From Sulfurovum sp. (lineage in GTDB: Bacteria > Campylobacterota > Campylobacteria > Campylobacterales > Sulfurovaceae), in the NCBI GenBank assembly GCA_020721775.1, contig DYLZ01000006.1, positions 1 through 40,741 of the forward strand: DNA of 40,741 bases. Reading direction: 5' to 3'. Made by a program: the position numbers and the translations under genes. A model generated the notes under the pieces. It was not told where the DNA came from and ran no database searches. It saw only the letters and a list, made by a program, of their open reading frames with translations. This document shows positions 15,652 to 24,453 of the stretch, piece by piece. The stretch's first letter is position 1. The number at the start of each line of letters is the position of its first letter.

Positions 15652-16707
15652 TTAACCCCAAATTCTGTTTATATCATTAAATAAACCTAAAAACATTAGA
15701 CCAAACAATATTATCCATCCCATAACCGTCAATCTATAAACAATCGCTTCGCTTGGCGCTTTTCCTCTTATCATTTCATATAAATTGAACATTATATGTC
15801 CGCCGTCAAGCGCCGGAATGGGGAGCAGATTTAAAACACCCAAATTTATTGATATAAGAGCAGTAAAAAACAATAACGCCAATACTCCCGCATCGCTTGC
15901 TTTGGATGTTGTATCAACAATAGTAATAATGCCGCCTATCTCTTTTGTATCAACAACTCCGGTTATAAGTTTTTCTATACCTGTAAAAATGATAAGAGAT
16001 GTTTGCAATGTTTGCGTTAAAGCATAATTTATCGATTCTCCAAAGCCAAGATGGATAGTTTTTGAAGTTCCTAATGGACTTATACCTATCATCAATCTTT
16101 TTTCATCCTCGCCAAATATATTTTTAGTTGTTAAAATTTTTGGAGTAATAGAAATTATTTTCAATTCATTGTTTCTTTTGATCTTAAATAGAAGAGTTTT
16201 GTTTTGTGAAATTTGTATCTCTTTGCCTATATCTTCCCAAAAAACAATAGGTTTATTGTCTATTGAAAGAATAATATCTTTTGAGTGTAGTCCACTGATA
16301 TTTGCCGGGGAATCAGGAGAGATATCTCCTATTTGCGGCAGTAGTTTCGGTATGCCTATAAAAGAGATAATGATATATATAAAAAAAGCTAATAAAAAGT
16401 TTGATAACGGTCCTGCAAAGAGTATCAATATCTTCTGCCATGGCTTTTTTACGGTGTAGCTGTCTTTGTCAAAACTCACATTTAGAGGATCTGTATCATC
16501 TTGACCTTTCATCTTTACATATCCGCCAAGCGGTATAGCACTCAAGCTCCACTCGGTATCGCCGAATTTTTTTGTAAATAATCTTTTGCCAAAACCAATA
16601 CTAAAAACCTCTACTTTGACACCAAAGAATCTAGCGGCTGTAAAATGACCAAGTTCATGAACAAATATCAAAATAGAAAGAACTAATAATGAAATAAATA
16701 AACCCAT
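15652..16707 (-). CDS. rseP: Site-2 protease RseP (M50 family)
   Basis: An inner-membrane zinc metalloprotease that cuts transmembrane segments, such as anti-sigma factors or leftover signal peptides. HELGH lies at residues 17-21 inside the first membrane helix, followed by FGVKVEVFSIGFG. The third zinc ligand is the aspartate in LLPIPALDGGH near the C-terminus. One PDZ domain (about 115-190) sits in between, against two in E. coli. Four membrane helices are seen and the 351-residue length is typical. The start codon abuts the pgsA stop exactly. No rseA-like target is encoded nearby, so the substrate is unknown. Confidence 0.95.
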   Translation of the reverse strand: MGLFISLLVLSILIFVHELGHFTAARFFGVKVEVFSIGFGKRLFTKKFGDTEWSLSAIPLGGYVKMKGQDDTDPLNVSFDKDSYTVKKPWQKILILFAGPLSNFLLAFFIYIIISFIGIPKLLPQIGDISPDSPANISGLHSKDIILSIDNKPIVFWEDIGKEIQISQNKTLLFKIKRNNELKIISITPKILTTKNIFGEDEKRLMIGISPLGTSKTIHLGFGESINYALTQTLQTSLIIFTGIEKLITGVVDTKEIGGIITIVDTTSKASDAGVLALLFFTALISINLGVLNLLPIPALDGGHIMFNLYEMIRGKAPSEAIVYRLTVMGWIILFGLMFLGLFNDINRIWG

Positions 16708-17247
16708 TTAAGTCCTTGAAGTTTGTTTGAAAAAGTCTCTGGTGTATTCATACCCTGAGTATATTGTTAAAGCCACGGCTATCCAAAGAATTAAGTTTGC
16801 ATATGGCCATTCCATAAGCAAGAAACCGATCGCTATCATTTGAACGACCGTTTTTACCTTCCCGATAAAGGAAGCCGCTATATCCATACCTTGTGATACT
16901 ACCGATACTCTAAGACCTGTTATAAAAAGTTCTCTGGTGAGTATAAGATATATTGCCCAAGGAGATGCACGGTCTAGTATCATAAGTCCTAAAAACCCCG
17001 CAAGAGTTAGCATTTTATCAGCAAGCGGATCTATGATCTTGCCCAAAGTTGTAATTTGGTCAAATGTTCTAGCTATATATCCGTCAAAAAAATCAGTTGC
17101 GCTTGCTATGACAAATATGAATGCTGCAAAATAGTCAAGCCAGCTGTAATGAATGTTGCCAAATATTTCACGGTTTACCAAAAGAAGAAACATCAAAGGT
17201 GCCAATAGCAGTCTAATGAATGCAAGAGTGTTTGGAATATTGAACAT
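16708..17247 (-). CDS. pgsA: CDP-diacylglycerol-glycerol-3-phosphate 3-phosphatidyltransferase
   Basis: PgsA makes phosphatidylglycerol phosphate from CDP-diacylglycerol and glycerol-3-phosphate in the inner membrane. The CDP-alcohol phosphotransferase motif D-x2-D-G-x2-A-R-x8-G-x3-D-x3-D is complete in SATDFFDGYIARTFDQITTL followed by GKIIDPLADKML (about residues 58-90). The protein has 179 residues with four or more hydrophobic helices. It sits 3 bases after fabL and directly before rseP; pgsA-rseP adjacency also occurs in C. jejuni, as I recall. Confidence 0.94.
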   Translation of the reverse strand: MFNIPNTLAFIRLLLAPLMFLLLVNREIFGNIHYSWLDYFAAFIFVIASATDFFDGYIARTFDQITTLGKIIDPLADKMLTLAGFLGLMILDRASPWAIYLILTRELFITGLRVSVVSQGMDIAASFIGKVKTVVQMIAIGFLLMEWPYANLILWIAVALTIYSGYEYTRDFFKQTSRT

Positions 17248-17250
17248 AAT

Positions 17251-18027
17251 TTACCTAAAAGTAGTTCCGCCGTCAACGACTATCGTTTGTCCTGTTATCC
17301 AGCTTGCCTCATCGGTACAAAGAAAATATACAGCTCCGGCAATGTCTTCAGGCCGTCCTATGCGATTCAATGCTGATCTTTTTACAGTTTCAGCTTTTAC
17401 CTCTTCATAGTTTACGAATGCTTTAAGAGCGTCAGTGTCTATTGGTCCTCCACTTACCGCATTTACGCGTATATTCATCTCTCCCAATTCAACAGCGGCA
17501 TATCTGCTCATGGCTTCAACCGCAGCTTTATTCGTCCCATGTCCTGCATAGTTATCAATATATATAAGATTGCCGGTACTGCTCATTGTGACTATGCTTC
17601 CGCCACCGACCTTTTCCATTCTTTTTGCCGCTTCTTGTGAGCCGACTACAAAAGCATTTACTGTCGCAGTGTAGATATTGTTTAATCCTTTTGGCTTAAG
17701 ACGCATAAACTTGCCATATCCGCCAACTACGGCCCTGCCATATATCATCGCATTGCTTACAAAGAAATCAACTCTGTCAAAATCTGCATCTATCGCTTCA
17801 AATAGAGGTTTAAATTTGTCCGTCTCCAAGATATTTAGAGGATAAGCTTTGGCTTTTATGCCATATCTGCTCTCCCATTCGGCAGCCAATCCATTGGCAA
17901 CTTCGAGATTACTATTATATGTAAATGCAATATTTACCCCATTTTGCGCAAATTTTTCAGCTATGGCTTTTCCAATCCCTTTTGTAGCCCCTGTGATAAC
18001 TAGCGTTTTGCCTTTCATATTTGACAT
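17251..18027 (-). CDS. fabL: Enoyl-ACP reductase, FabL-type short-chain dehydrogenase
   Basis: A 258-residue Rossmann SDR with the cofactor loop TGATKGIGKAIA (residues 12-23). The catalytic pair is Y160 and K167 with six residues between (Y-x6-K), the spacing of FabI and FabL rather than the Y-x3-K of ordinary SDRs. The segment VNAVSGGPIDTDALKAF is close to that recalled for Bacillus subtilis FabL, an NADPH-dependent enoyl-ACP reductase relatively tolerant of triclosan. It would do the last reduction of each fatty-acid elongation round. An orthologue labelled oxidoreductase follows dapA in C. jejuni. Whether the genome also has fabI cannot be seen. The stop of dapA and this ATG abut, placing it in a cell-envelope operon. 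Confidence 0.82.
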   Translation of the reverse strand: MSNMKGKTLVITGATKGIGKAIAEKFAQNGVNIAFTYNSNLEVANGLAAEWESRYGIKAKAYPLNILETDKFKPLFEAIDADFDRVDFFVSNAMIYGRAVVGGYGKFMRLKPKGLNNIYTATVNAFVVGSQEAAKRMEKVGGGSIVTMSSTGNLIYIDNYAGHGTNKAAVEAMSRYAAVELGEMNIRVNAVSGGPIDTDALKAFVNYEEVKAETVKRSALNRIGRPEDIAGAVYFLCTDEASWITGQTIVVDGGTTFR

Positions 18028-18927
18028 CTATTTTGCTCCTACAATTTGATAGTTTTTCATTGTTTCTTCGATTTTTTTCATATTCTCCAAGCTTGGCGGC
18101 ACAAGCGGAAGTCTATATTCCAATGTATCTATAAGTCCTGCTATATACATTGCCGCTTTAATAGGTATAGGATTGCTTTCACAAAAAAGAACTTTGTTTA
18201 TAGGCAGCAACTTTTCGTTCAAAGTTCTTGCTTCATCAAATTTTCCTTCCATTGCCAAATGGATCAGTTTTGATTTTAGATCAGGAAGAAGATTTGATGT
18301 TACTGATGTTGTGCCAACTCCGCCTGTTACGATAACGGAAAAGTCTATTGCATCATCTCCGCTAAATATTGCAAGATTTGGACATTTACTTTTAAGCTCA
18401 ATAATTCTCTCTATCGATCCTGTTGCTTCTTTTATCCCAAAAATATTCGGTAACTCATCATGAAGTCTTTTTACCGTATCGGGCAGTATATCCACACCTG
18501 TTCTGCCTGGAACATTGTAAAGCATAAATGGGATATTAACGCTTGACGCTATTGCTTTGTAATGTTGATACAATCCCTCTTGATTTGGTTTGTTATAATA
18601 TGGACTTACTGAAAATATAGCATCAGCTCCGCATTGTTCGGCATATTTTGCTATTTCTATAGCTTCATGCGTTGCATTGCTTCCTGCTCCTGCAAGAACT
18701 TTTGTATTTGTCCCTTTACATACCTCTACCGCTATTTGAATGCATCTTTTATCTTCATCATAGCTAAGCGTTGCGCTCTCTCCCGTAGTGCCAACCGGAC
18801 ATACGGCATCAATGCCGTTATCTATTTGTCTTTTTATGAGTTTTGCATATGCTGCCTCGTCCAATTTTCCATTTTTAAATGGCGTTATAAGAGCTGTAGT
18901 AGCTCCTGCTACCGGATAATTATTCAT
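18028..18927 (-). CDS. dapA: 4-hydroxy-tetrahydrodipicolinate synthase
   Basis: DapA condenses pyruvate with aspartate semialdehyde, entering the lysine and diaminopimelate pathway that feeds peptidoglycan. This TIM-barrel aldolase has GTTGESATL (residues 46-54), the tyrosine of MLYNVPGRTG and the Schiff-base lysine in GIKEATGS near residue 166. The 299-residue length is normal. Its ATG overlaps the stop of the upstream M16 protease (ATGA). It is joined to fabL downstream with no spacing. Confidence 0.96.
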   Translation of the reverse strand: MNNYPVAGATTALITPFKNGKLDEAAYAKLIKRQIDNGIDAVCPVGTTGESATLSYDEDKRCIQIAVEVCKGTNTKVLAGAGSNATHEAIEIAKYAEQCGADAIFSVSPYYNKPNQEGLYQHYKAIASSVNIPFMLYNVPGRTGVDILPDTVKRLHDELPNIFGIKEATGSIERIIELKSKCPNLAIFSGDDAIDFSVIVTGGVGTTSVTSNLLPDLKSKLIHLAMEGKFDEARTLNEKLLPINKVLFCESNPIPIKAAMYIAGLIDTLEYRLPLVPPSLENMKKIEETMKNYQIVGAK

Positions 18928-20237
18928 CTGCTTTTCCTTAGTATAACTGTTGTAGATCTCTCGTTGTCAAAATAACGATTTGCTACTTTTTTTATGTCAT
19001 CTGTCGTAATTTTATCTAATTTATCCTCATATTCTAATAGAGGCTTTATATCTCCCATAGCATAGTAATCTCCAAAAAGATTGGCAACCGAACTTGAACT
19101 TTCCAAAGAGTATATAAATTCGGCTTTCATATTTATCTTTGCGCGGTCTAATTCTTTTTTTGTGATACCATGTTTTTTTATCTCATCTAAAATTGCCAAA
19201 ATATTCTTTTCGCCAATTTCAGGTTTTGTTTTATTGTTAAGCATACCAATTATGATAAATATGCCGGGATCTTTAAGTTCCATATTGTATGCGCTTATTG
19301 CATTGAATAGTCGTTTTTTATCTATAAGTTCACTTTCAAATCTGCTGCTTTTACCGCCGCTTAGTATCTGGCTTATCAAACTAAGCGCATATTGGTCTTC
19401 ATGGGCAAAGTTTGGAATGCTATAAGCGATAGCAAGCGTGTCAACCTTATTGCTCTCTTTTTTAAGTTCAACTCTTTTTGCTCCATCAACTTTCGGTTCA
19501 ACTATTTTTATATTTGGAATTTCATTTTTATTTTCAAGTTTGCCAAAATATTTGTGAGCTTCACTAAAAACAATATCCGGCTCTATATCACCTGCTACAA
19601 CCAAAATAGCATTTTTTGGTTGATAATAACTTTCATAAAACTTTCTAATATCTTCAATTTTCCATGATAATATATCTTCCATAAAACCAATCGGCAACCA
19701 ATGGTACGGATGATATACAAAGTGCGTATTAAACAGTCTAAAGTACAAATACCCCATAGGACTATTGTCTGTTCTTAGGCGTCTCTCTTCTGCTACTACA
19801 TCCCTTTCTTTTTGAAATTCATCGTCTTTTAAAAGCAGATTGTGCATAAGTTCGCTAAAAAGCTCCAATGTTTTAGGAAGATTTTTGGTTGCCGTTTTTA
19901 TATAATAGTGAGTTTTGTCAAATCCGGTAGATGCATTATTAACACCGCCGCCTTTTTTAACGATAGTATCAAATTCGCCTTCCGCTAAATGTTTTGTTGA
20001 TTTGAAGCTTAAATGCTCTAGCATATGAGCCATACCTGTTTTACCTAAGATCTCGTTTTGACTGCCTACTTTGTAATATATGTCAGATGTGATAACCCCG
20101 GATTCATTATGAAGAGGAATCACAACGATTTGCATTCCGTTTTCTAGTGTTTTATGAAAATGTTGCGGCAAAGAATTAGCCATTAATGCTCCTGTTAATC
20201 CAATAAAGAAAAATATAATAAATTTTATTTTTTGCAA
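18924..20237 (-). CDS. Secreted M16 family zinc protease
   Basis: A periplasmic metalloprotease of the pitrilysin/insulinase family. A signal peptide spans residues 1-20, probably cut after ALMA. The inverted zinc motif is HMLEH (H71, H75 with E74 as base), and the third ligand is a glutamate in the ERDVVAEERR segment about 76 residues on. At 437 residues it has one catalytic and one non-catalytic M16 half, like the short bacterial YmxG/PqqL-related proteins. The second-domain signature R/Y pair was not checked. The start is TTG 20237 with AGGTG upstream inside the end of pyrD (13-base overlap). The substrate is unknown. The order pyrD-protease-dapA-fabL matches C. jejuni. Confidence 0.92.
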   Translation of the reverse strand: MQKIKFIIFFFIGLTGALMANSLPQHFHKTLENGMQIVVIPLHNESGVITSDIYYKVGSQNEILGKTGMAHMLEHLSFKSTKHLAEGEFDTIVKKGGGVNNASTGFDKTHYYIKTATKNLPKTLELFSELMHNLLLKDDEFQKERDVVAEERRLRTDNSPMGYLYFRLFNTHFVYHPYHWLPIGFMEDILSWKIEDIRKFYESYYQPKNAILVVAGDIEPDIVFSEAHKYFGKLENKNEIPNIKIVEPKVDGAKRVELKKESNKVDTLAIAYSIPNFAHEDQYALSLISQILSGGKSSRFESELIDKKRLFNAISAYNMELKDPGIFIIIGMLNNKTKPEIGEKNILAILDEIKKHGITKKELDRAKINMKAEFIYSLESSSSVANLFGDYYAMGDIKPLLEYEDKLDKITTDDIKKVANRYFDNERSTTVILRKSR

Positions 20238-21292
20238 TTTGCACCTATCGCTTGTGAAATATGTGTATATCCATCTGCTTTTAAAAGCTCTATAAGTCCA
20301 TTGTTGATATTTTTGATCAGTGAGGGACCTTCGTAAATAAGCATACTATAGATCTGCACCAAAGAGGCTCCATTTTTTATTCTCTCATATGCTTCAGAGG
20401 CGCTATCTATTCCGCCTACCGATATTAGCAATGTTTTGCCGTAAAATTCTTTTCCGATAGCTTTAAATAGGTTTCTGCTTTTAACTTTAAGCAATTCTCC
20501 GCTAATTCCGCCAAAGTCTTTTGCATTAGGAGTTAAAGAATAATCTATCGTAGTATTTGTGGCTATGATACCGTCTGCTCCGGCATCTATGGCTATTTTG
20601 CACAAATTGATCGCTTCATCATTTGTCATATCCGGAGCGATTTTAAGTAAAATAGGTTTGGTTGTAAGTTTTTTTGCCATTTGAAACAGGGATGTTATAA
20701 AATTTTCATTTTGCAGATCTCTAAGCCCCGGTGTATTTGGAGAAGATATATTTATAACTATATAATCTCCGAAACCTCCTAATTTTACTATAAGTTTTTC
20801 ATAATCATTAAGCGCATTATCTTGTGGCGTAAGCTTATTTTTGCCTATATTCACGCCGATTGGAAAGTCTGAGTTTTTATAATGGGATAAAATATTTGCC
20901 ATATATTCCATGCCCTTATTATTAAAACCCATAGCATTTTGTATAGATCTCTCTTCTATCAGTCTAAATAGTCTTGGTTTTGGATTGCCGTCTTGAGGAA
21001 GCGGTGTAACGGTACCGACTTCAGTAAATCCAAATCCGAGCGATTTTATTGCAAGTATATGGTCGCTGTTTTTATCAAAACCGGCTCCAAGACCTATCGG
21101 ATTTTCAAAAGTTTTACCGAATATATTTTGCGCCAGTATAGGGTTGGAAACTCTATAGTATTTTGATAGTAACGATTGCAAAAAAGGTAGCTTTTCTACA
21201 ACTTTTAATGCAAAATTAACAACTTCGTGAGCATTTTCAGGATCCATGAGGAAAAATATTTTTTTAGCTGTTTGATATGAACAAAGTTGCAA
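20225..21292 (-). CDS. pyrD: Dihydroorotate dehydrogenase (quinone), class 2
   Basis: PyrD oxidises dihydroorotate to orotate in pyrimidine synthesis and passes electrons to the quinone pool. The membrane-associated class 2 form is shown by the N-terminal extension (residues 1-50), FENPIGLGAGFDKN, the NISSPNTPGL block with the serine base of class 2, and the GGI motif near the C-terminus. At 355 residues the length fits. Translation starts at TTG 21292, with AGGAG six bases before it. It is the first gene of the seven-gene operon ending in yggS. The respiratory quinone it uses would be menaquinone, whose pathway genes ispB, ubiD and ubiX lie nearby. Confidence 0.95.
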   Translation of the reverse strand: MQLCSYQTAKKIFFLMDPENAHEVVNFALKVVEKLPFLQSLLSKYYRVSNPILAQNIFGKTFENPIGLGAGFDKNSDHILAIKSLGFGFTEVGTVTPLPQDGNPKPRLFRLIEERSIQNAMGFNNKGMEYMANILSHYKNSDFPIGVNIGKNKLTPQDNALNDYEKLIVKLGGFGDYIVINISSPNTPGLRDLQNENFITSLFQMAKKLTTKPILLKIAPDMTNDEAINLCKIAIDAGADGIIATNTTIDYSLTPNAKDFGGISGELLKVKSRNLFKAIGKEFYGKTLLISVGGIDSASEAYERIKNGASLVQIYSMLIYEGPSLIKNINNGLIELLKADGYTHISQAIGANCKK

Positions 21293-21318
21293 TAAATTCT
21301 CCTAATATATATAAATGT

Positions 21319-21324
21319 AGTATA
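21319..21324 (-). promoter_or_regulatory. -10 box of the pyrD operon
   Basis: Minus-strand TATACT lies 26 bases before the TTG of pyrD, in the 50-base gap after msbA. It suggests that pyrD-yggS is transcribed apart from cysS-msbA. Confidence 0.45.
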
Positions 21325-21342
21325 TCCAAAATTTTATAAGAG

Positions 21343-23052
21343 TTATTTTTGAGAGATCTTGCTAAGTTTTTTATATCCGCTGCAATTTTTGATCAACTCT
21401 TCATGTGTTCCGCTGCATTCAACCGTGCCGCTTGCAAAATAAAAGATTTCATCTGCGTTTTGAATACTGCTTAGTCTGTGTGCGATCGCTATTACGATCA
21501 TTTGATCTTTAAGTTCAAATATCGCATCTTTTATCTTTTGTTCGCTTATATTATCTAGTGCCGATGTTGCTTCATCAAGGATAAGTACATCAGGATTTTT
21601 ATAAATAGCGCGCGCTAAAGCTATTCGTTGTCTTTGACCGCCAGATAGATTAGCTCCTCTTTGAGCCAAAATTGTATCTATACCGTTATCAAGTTTTTCT
21701 ACAAATTCAAAAGCATGTGCTTTTTTTAGAGCTTGGGTAACTTTTGCCTTATCGATCTTTTCACCATATGCAACATTTGCGGCTATTGAGTCGTTAAATA
21801 TAAAAATATTTTGCGTAACATAGGCTATTTTTCTATGTAATGACTTTAAAGTAAAGTTTTTTATATTTTGTTCGTTTATAAGAAGTTCGCCTTCCGAGGC
21901 ATCATAAAATCTGACAAGCAGATTAACCAAAGAGCTTTTTCCGGCGCCGCTATCTCCGACTATACCGTAAAACATACCTTTTTTAAAAGATAAATTTATA
22001 TTTTTAAGCGCCACTTTTTCATCATACTTTAAAAAAACATCTTTTAGTGTGATATTTTCTATCTTTTGATCCAGTTTAATTTCTCCGCCTTTTATTTCAG
22101 GTTCTATGTTTAGTATCTCCCTGATCCTCTCATTTGCAGTTACTGCATCTTGTGTTTTGTTGTGCAGTCTGGAGAGAGCTTTGATCGGATCATACAGCAT
22201 AAATAGCGCAGCGCTAAAAGAGAAGAAGTCGCCAACGCTCATTTTGCCATCAATAACTTCTTTTCCACCTATGAAAATCACAACCCCTATTGCTATGGAG
22301 CCAAGTAGTTCCATGATAGGGGATGTTAGATTATTTACTCTGACCTGTTTCATTATATACTTAAAAACCGACAAGTTGTCTATGGCAAACCTATTAAGCT
22401 CAAATTTTTGAGATGAATTTGATTTGATCACTTCTATGTTGGAAAAAACCTCTTCAAGCCTTTTTGTCATATCTCCGGCGCTTTGCTGTGATAATTTTGA
22501 GTATTTTCTCATTTTTTTTGATAGTTTAGAGAGCGGAAAGAGAGCGAGAGGCATTATGATCAGAAAATAAAACGCAAGTTTGGGATTTTGATATATTACA
22601 TATCCTGCTAAAGCTATGACGGTAAATGTATCTCTTATAAGTTCAGGGATTATCTCAGATACAATGCCTTGTATGCGGGATATATCATTTGTAATTCGAG
22701 ATAGCAGTACGCCGGAATGATTTTTTCTAAAAAAATTCATATCAAGTTTTGTTATGTGGGAGAGTAGCTCTTCTCGTAGTCTTCTTAGGATATCTTGCCC
22801 GATGTATGAAGTATAGTATGATTGAATATATCTGCCGATCCCTTTGAGAGCAAAGACAAAAACAAGCATAAATGGTACGATAAAAAGCATTTGAGCATCT
22901 TTTTTTATAAATATATCATCCATTACAGGCTTAATTATATGCGCAGTTCCCGCAGTTCCTGCTGCAACTGCGATCATTCCGAGAACGGCTATAAAAAATT
23001 CTATCTTATACTCTTTAAAATATGGCAAATATGTGATTATGAGTTTTTTCAA
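21343..23052 (-). CDS. msbA: ABC transporter, MsbA-like lipid flippase (fused permease-ATPase)
   Basis: A half-transporter with six membrane helices (residues about 15-310) fused to an ATPase. Walker A is GDSGAGKSS, the signature is LSGGQRQRIALARA, Walker B is DVLILDEATSALD and the H-loop is IAIAHRLSS. MsbA moves lipid A-core across the inner membrane. The family also includes multidrug exporters, but the place beside pyrD, cysS and murJ is the MsbA position in C. jejuni. The start TTG 23052 is chosen because it overlaps the cysS stop as TTGA and GGGAG stands 8 bases upstream. A further TTG at 23067 would add five residues. This gives 569 residues. Confidence 0.88.
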   Translation of the reverse strand: MKKLIITYLPYFKEYKIEFFIAVLGMIAVAAGTAGTAHIIKPVMDDIFIKKDAQMLFIVPFMLVFVFALKGIGRYIQSYYTSYIGQDILRRLREELLSHITKLDMNFFRKNHSGVLLSRITNDISRIQGIVSEIIPELIRDTFTVIALAGYVIYQNPKLAFYFLIIMPLALFPLSKLSKKMRKYSKLSQQSAGDMTKRLEEVFSNIEVIKSNSSQKFELNRFAIDNLSVFKYIMKQVRVNNLTSPIMELLGSIAIGVVIFIGGKEVIDGKMSVGDFFSFSAALFMLYDPIKALSRLHNKTQDAVTANERIREILNIEPEIKGGEIKLDQKIENITLKDVFLKYDEKVALKNINLSFKKGMFYGIVGDSGAGKSSLVNLLVRFYDASEGELLINEQNIKNFTLKSLHRKIAYVTQNIFIFNDSIAANVAYGEKIDKAKVTQALKKAHAFEFVEKLDNGIDTILAQRGANLSGGQRQRIALARAIYKNPDVLILDEATSALDNISEQKIKDAIFELKDQMIVIAIAHRLSSIQNADEIFYFASGTVECSGTHEELIKNCSGYKKLSKISQK

Positions 23053-24446
23053 GATATTTTCTCCCAAACTGTTCCGTTCGGGGTATCCATTATATTTATA
23101 TCCATTCCTTTTAGCTCTTCTCTTATTTTGTCTGCTAAAGCAAAATTCTTCTGCGATTTTGCATCAGTTCTTTGTTTTATAAGGCTATTTATTTTTGCAA
23201 CCAATTCATCATTAAGCCCAAGCTGAAAATAGCTAAATGGATCTTGATAGCCAAAGCCTAGAAGTTCGTTTATAAATTCTATATTTGCCATTATCTCTTT
23301 TTTGACATTTTTGTCATTAGCATTAGTATCAAGCAGTTCGTTTGATTTTGCAATCATTTCATCGATCAGGCTTAGAGCCACGGATATATTAAGATCATCA
23401 CTCATTGCTTCAAGAAGTGATTTTTTAAATTCGACATTCGGTTTGGATACGCTTGCATCAAATACTCTTTTTTTAAGGCGGTATAGTTTGTCAAGTCTTT
23501 TTTTGCTATTTAGCAGATCTTCTTCGTTGAAATTGAAATCATTTCTATAATGAATGCTTGAGAGATAAAATCTCACTATCTCTCCATTGTAAACTTTAAG
23601 AATATCTTTAAGAAAAAAGCTGTTTCCTAGACTTTTACTCATTTTTTCGCCGTCAATCTGCACAAAGCCGTTGTGCATCCAATATTTCGCAAGTTCATGA
23701 CCTGTAGCACATCTGCTCTGACTTGCTTCATTTTCATGATGCGGGAAAAGTAGATCGGCTCCGCCTCCGTGTATATCAATACTGTATCCGCCGATCGGTT
23801 TAGTGTGCTTTTCTATCATTGCCGAGCACTCTATATGCCATCCCGGTCTTCCTTTGCCAAAGCTTGCATCAAAACATACAGTATCATTTTCATGGCATGC
23901 TTTCCAAAGCGCGAAATCTTTATCGCTTCTTTTTTCGCTCACCCTTTCTATTCTGCTTAGCGTTTCATCGCTGACTTTGTTTGAGAGTTTGCCGTAAAGT
24001 TTATCTTTTGCCGTATCAAAATATATATCGCCATTTGAAATTTTATAGGCTATATTTTTGGATAGAAGGTTTTTTATCATATCTTGCATCGCTTCAAGAT
24101 TCTCTGTTGCTTTTGGAGTTAGAGTAGGGCGTGTAATATTGAGAGCATCCATATCTTCATTGTATCTTTGTATATAATACTCTGTGATATCTTTTAGGCT
24201 TTTACCCGACTTTTGCATTTTTTTGATGATCTTGTCATCTACATCGGTAAAGTTTCTTATAAAGTTTACACTATACCCAAGAGATTTTAGTGTGCGAAAA
24301 AGCATATCAAAACTAAGAGCGCTTCTTGCATGCCCCAAGTGAGCATCATCATAAACCGTTGGACCGCATACATACATTGTCACCGCATTAGGAACCAAAG
24401 AGACAAACTCTACCTTCTCTTTTTTTACACTGTCAAAAATATACAT
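23049..24446 (-). CDS. cysS: Cysteinyl-tRNA synthetase
   Basis: Class I synthetase charging tRNA-Cys. HLGH is the HIGH motif in CGPTVYDDAHLGHARS, and KMSKSLGN is the KMSKS loop. The zinc ligands that select cysteine are the Cys in CGPTVYD, the Cys in GWHIECSAM and the His pair in PHHENE. At 465 residues it is complete, with the DALR-type helical domain at the C-terminus. It begins at ATG 24446, 7 bases after the murJ stop, and ends inside the msbA start. Confidence 0.96.
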   Translation of the reverse strand: MYIFDSVKKEKVEFVSLVPNAVTMYVCGPTVYDDAHLGHARSALSFDMLFRTLKSLGYSVNFIRNFTDVDDKIIKKMQKSGKSLKDITEYYIQRYNEDMDALNITRPTLTPKATENLEAMQDMIKNLLSKNIAYKISNGDIYFDTAKDKLYGKLSNKVSDETLSRIERVSEKRSDKDFALWKACHENDTVCFDASFGKGRPGWHIECSAMIEKHTKPIGGYSIDIHGGGADLLFPHHENEASQSRCATGHELAKYWMHNGFVQIDGEKMSKSLGNSFFLKDILKVYNGEIVRFYLSSIHYRNDFNFNEEDLLNSKKRLDKLYRLKKRVFDASVSKPNVEFKKSLLEAMSDDLNISVALSLIDEMIAKSNELLDTNANDKNVKKEIMANIEFINELLGFGYQDPFSYFQLGLNDELVAKINSLIKQRTDAKSQKNFALADKIREELKGMDINIMDTPNGTVWEKIS

Positions 24447-24453
24447 TCATATC

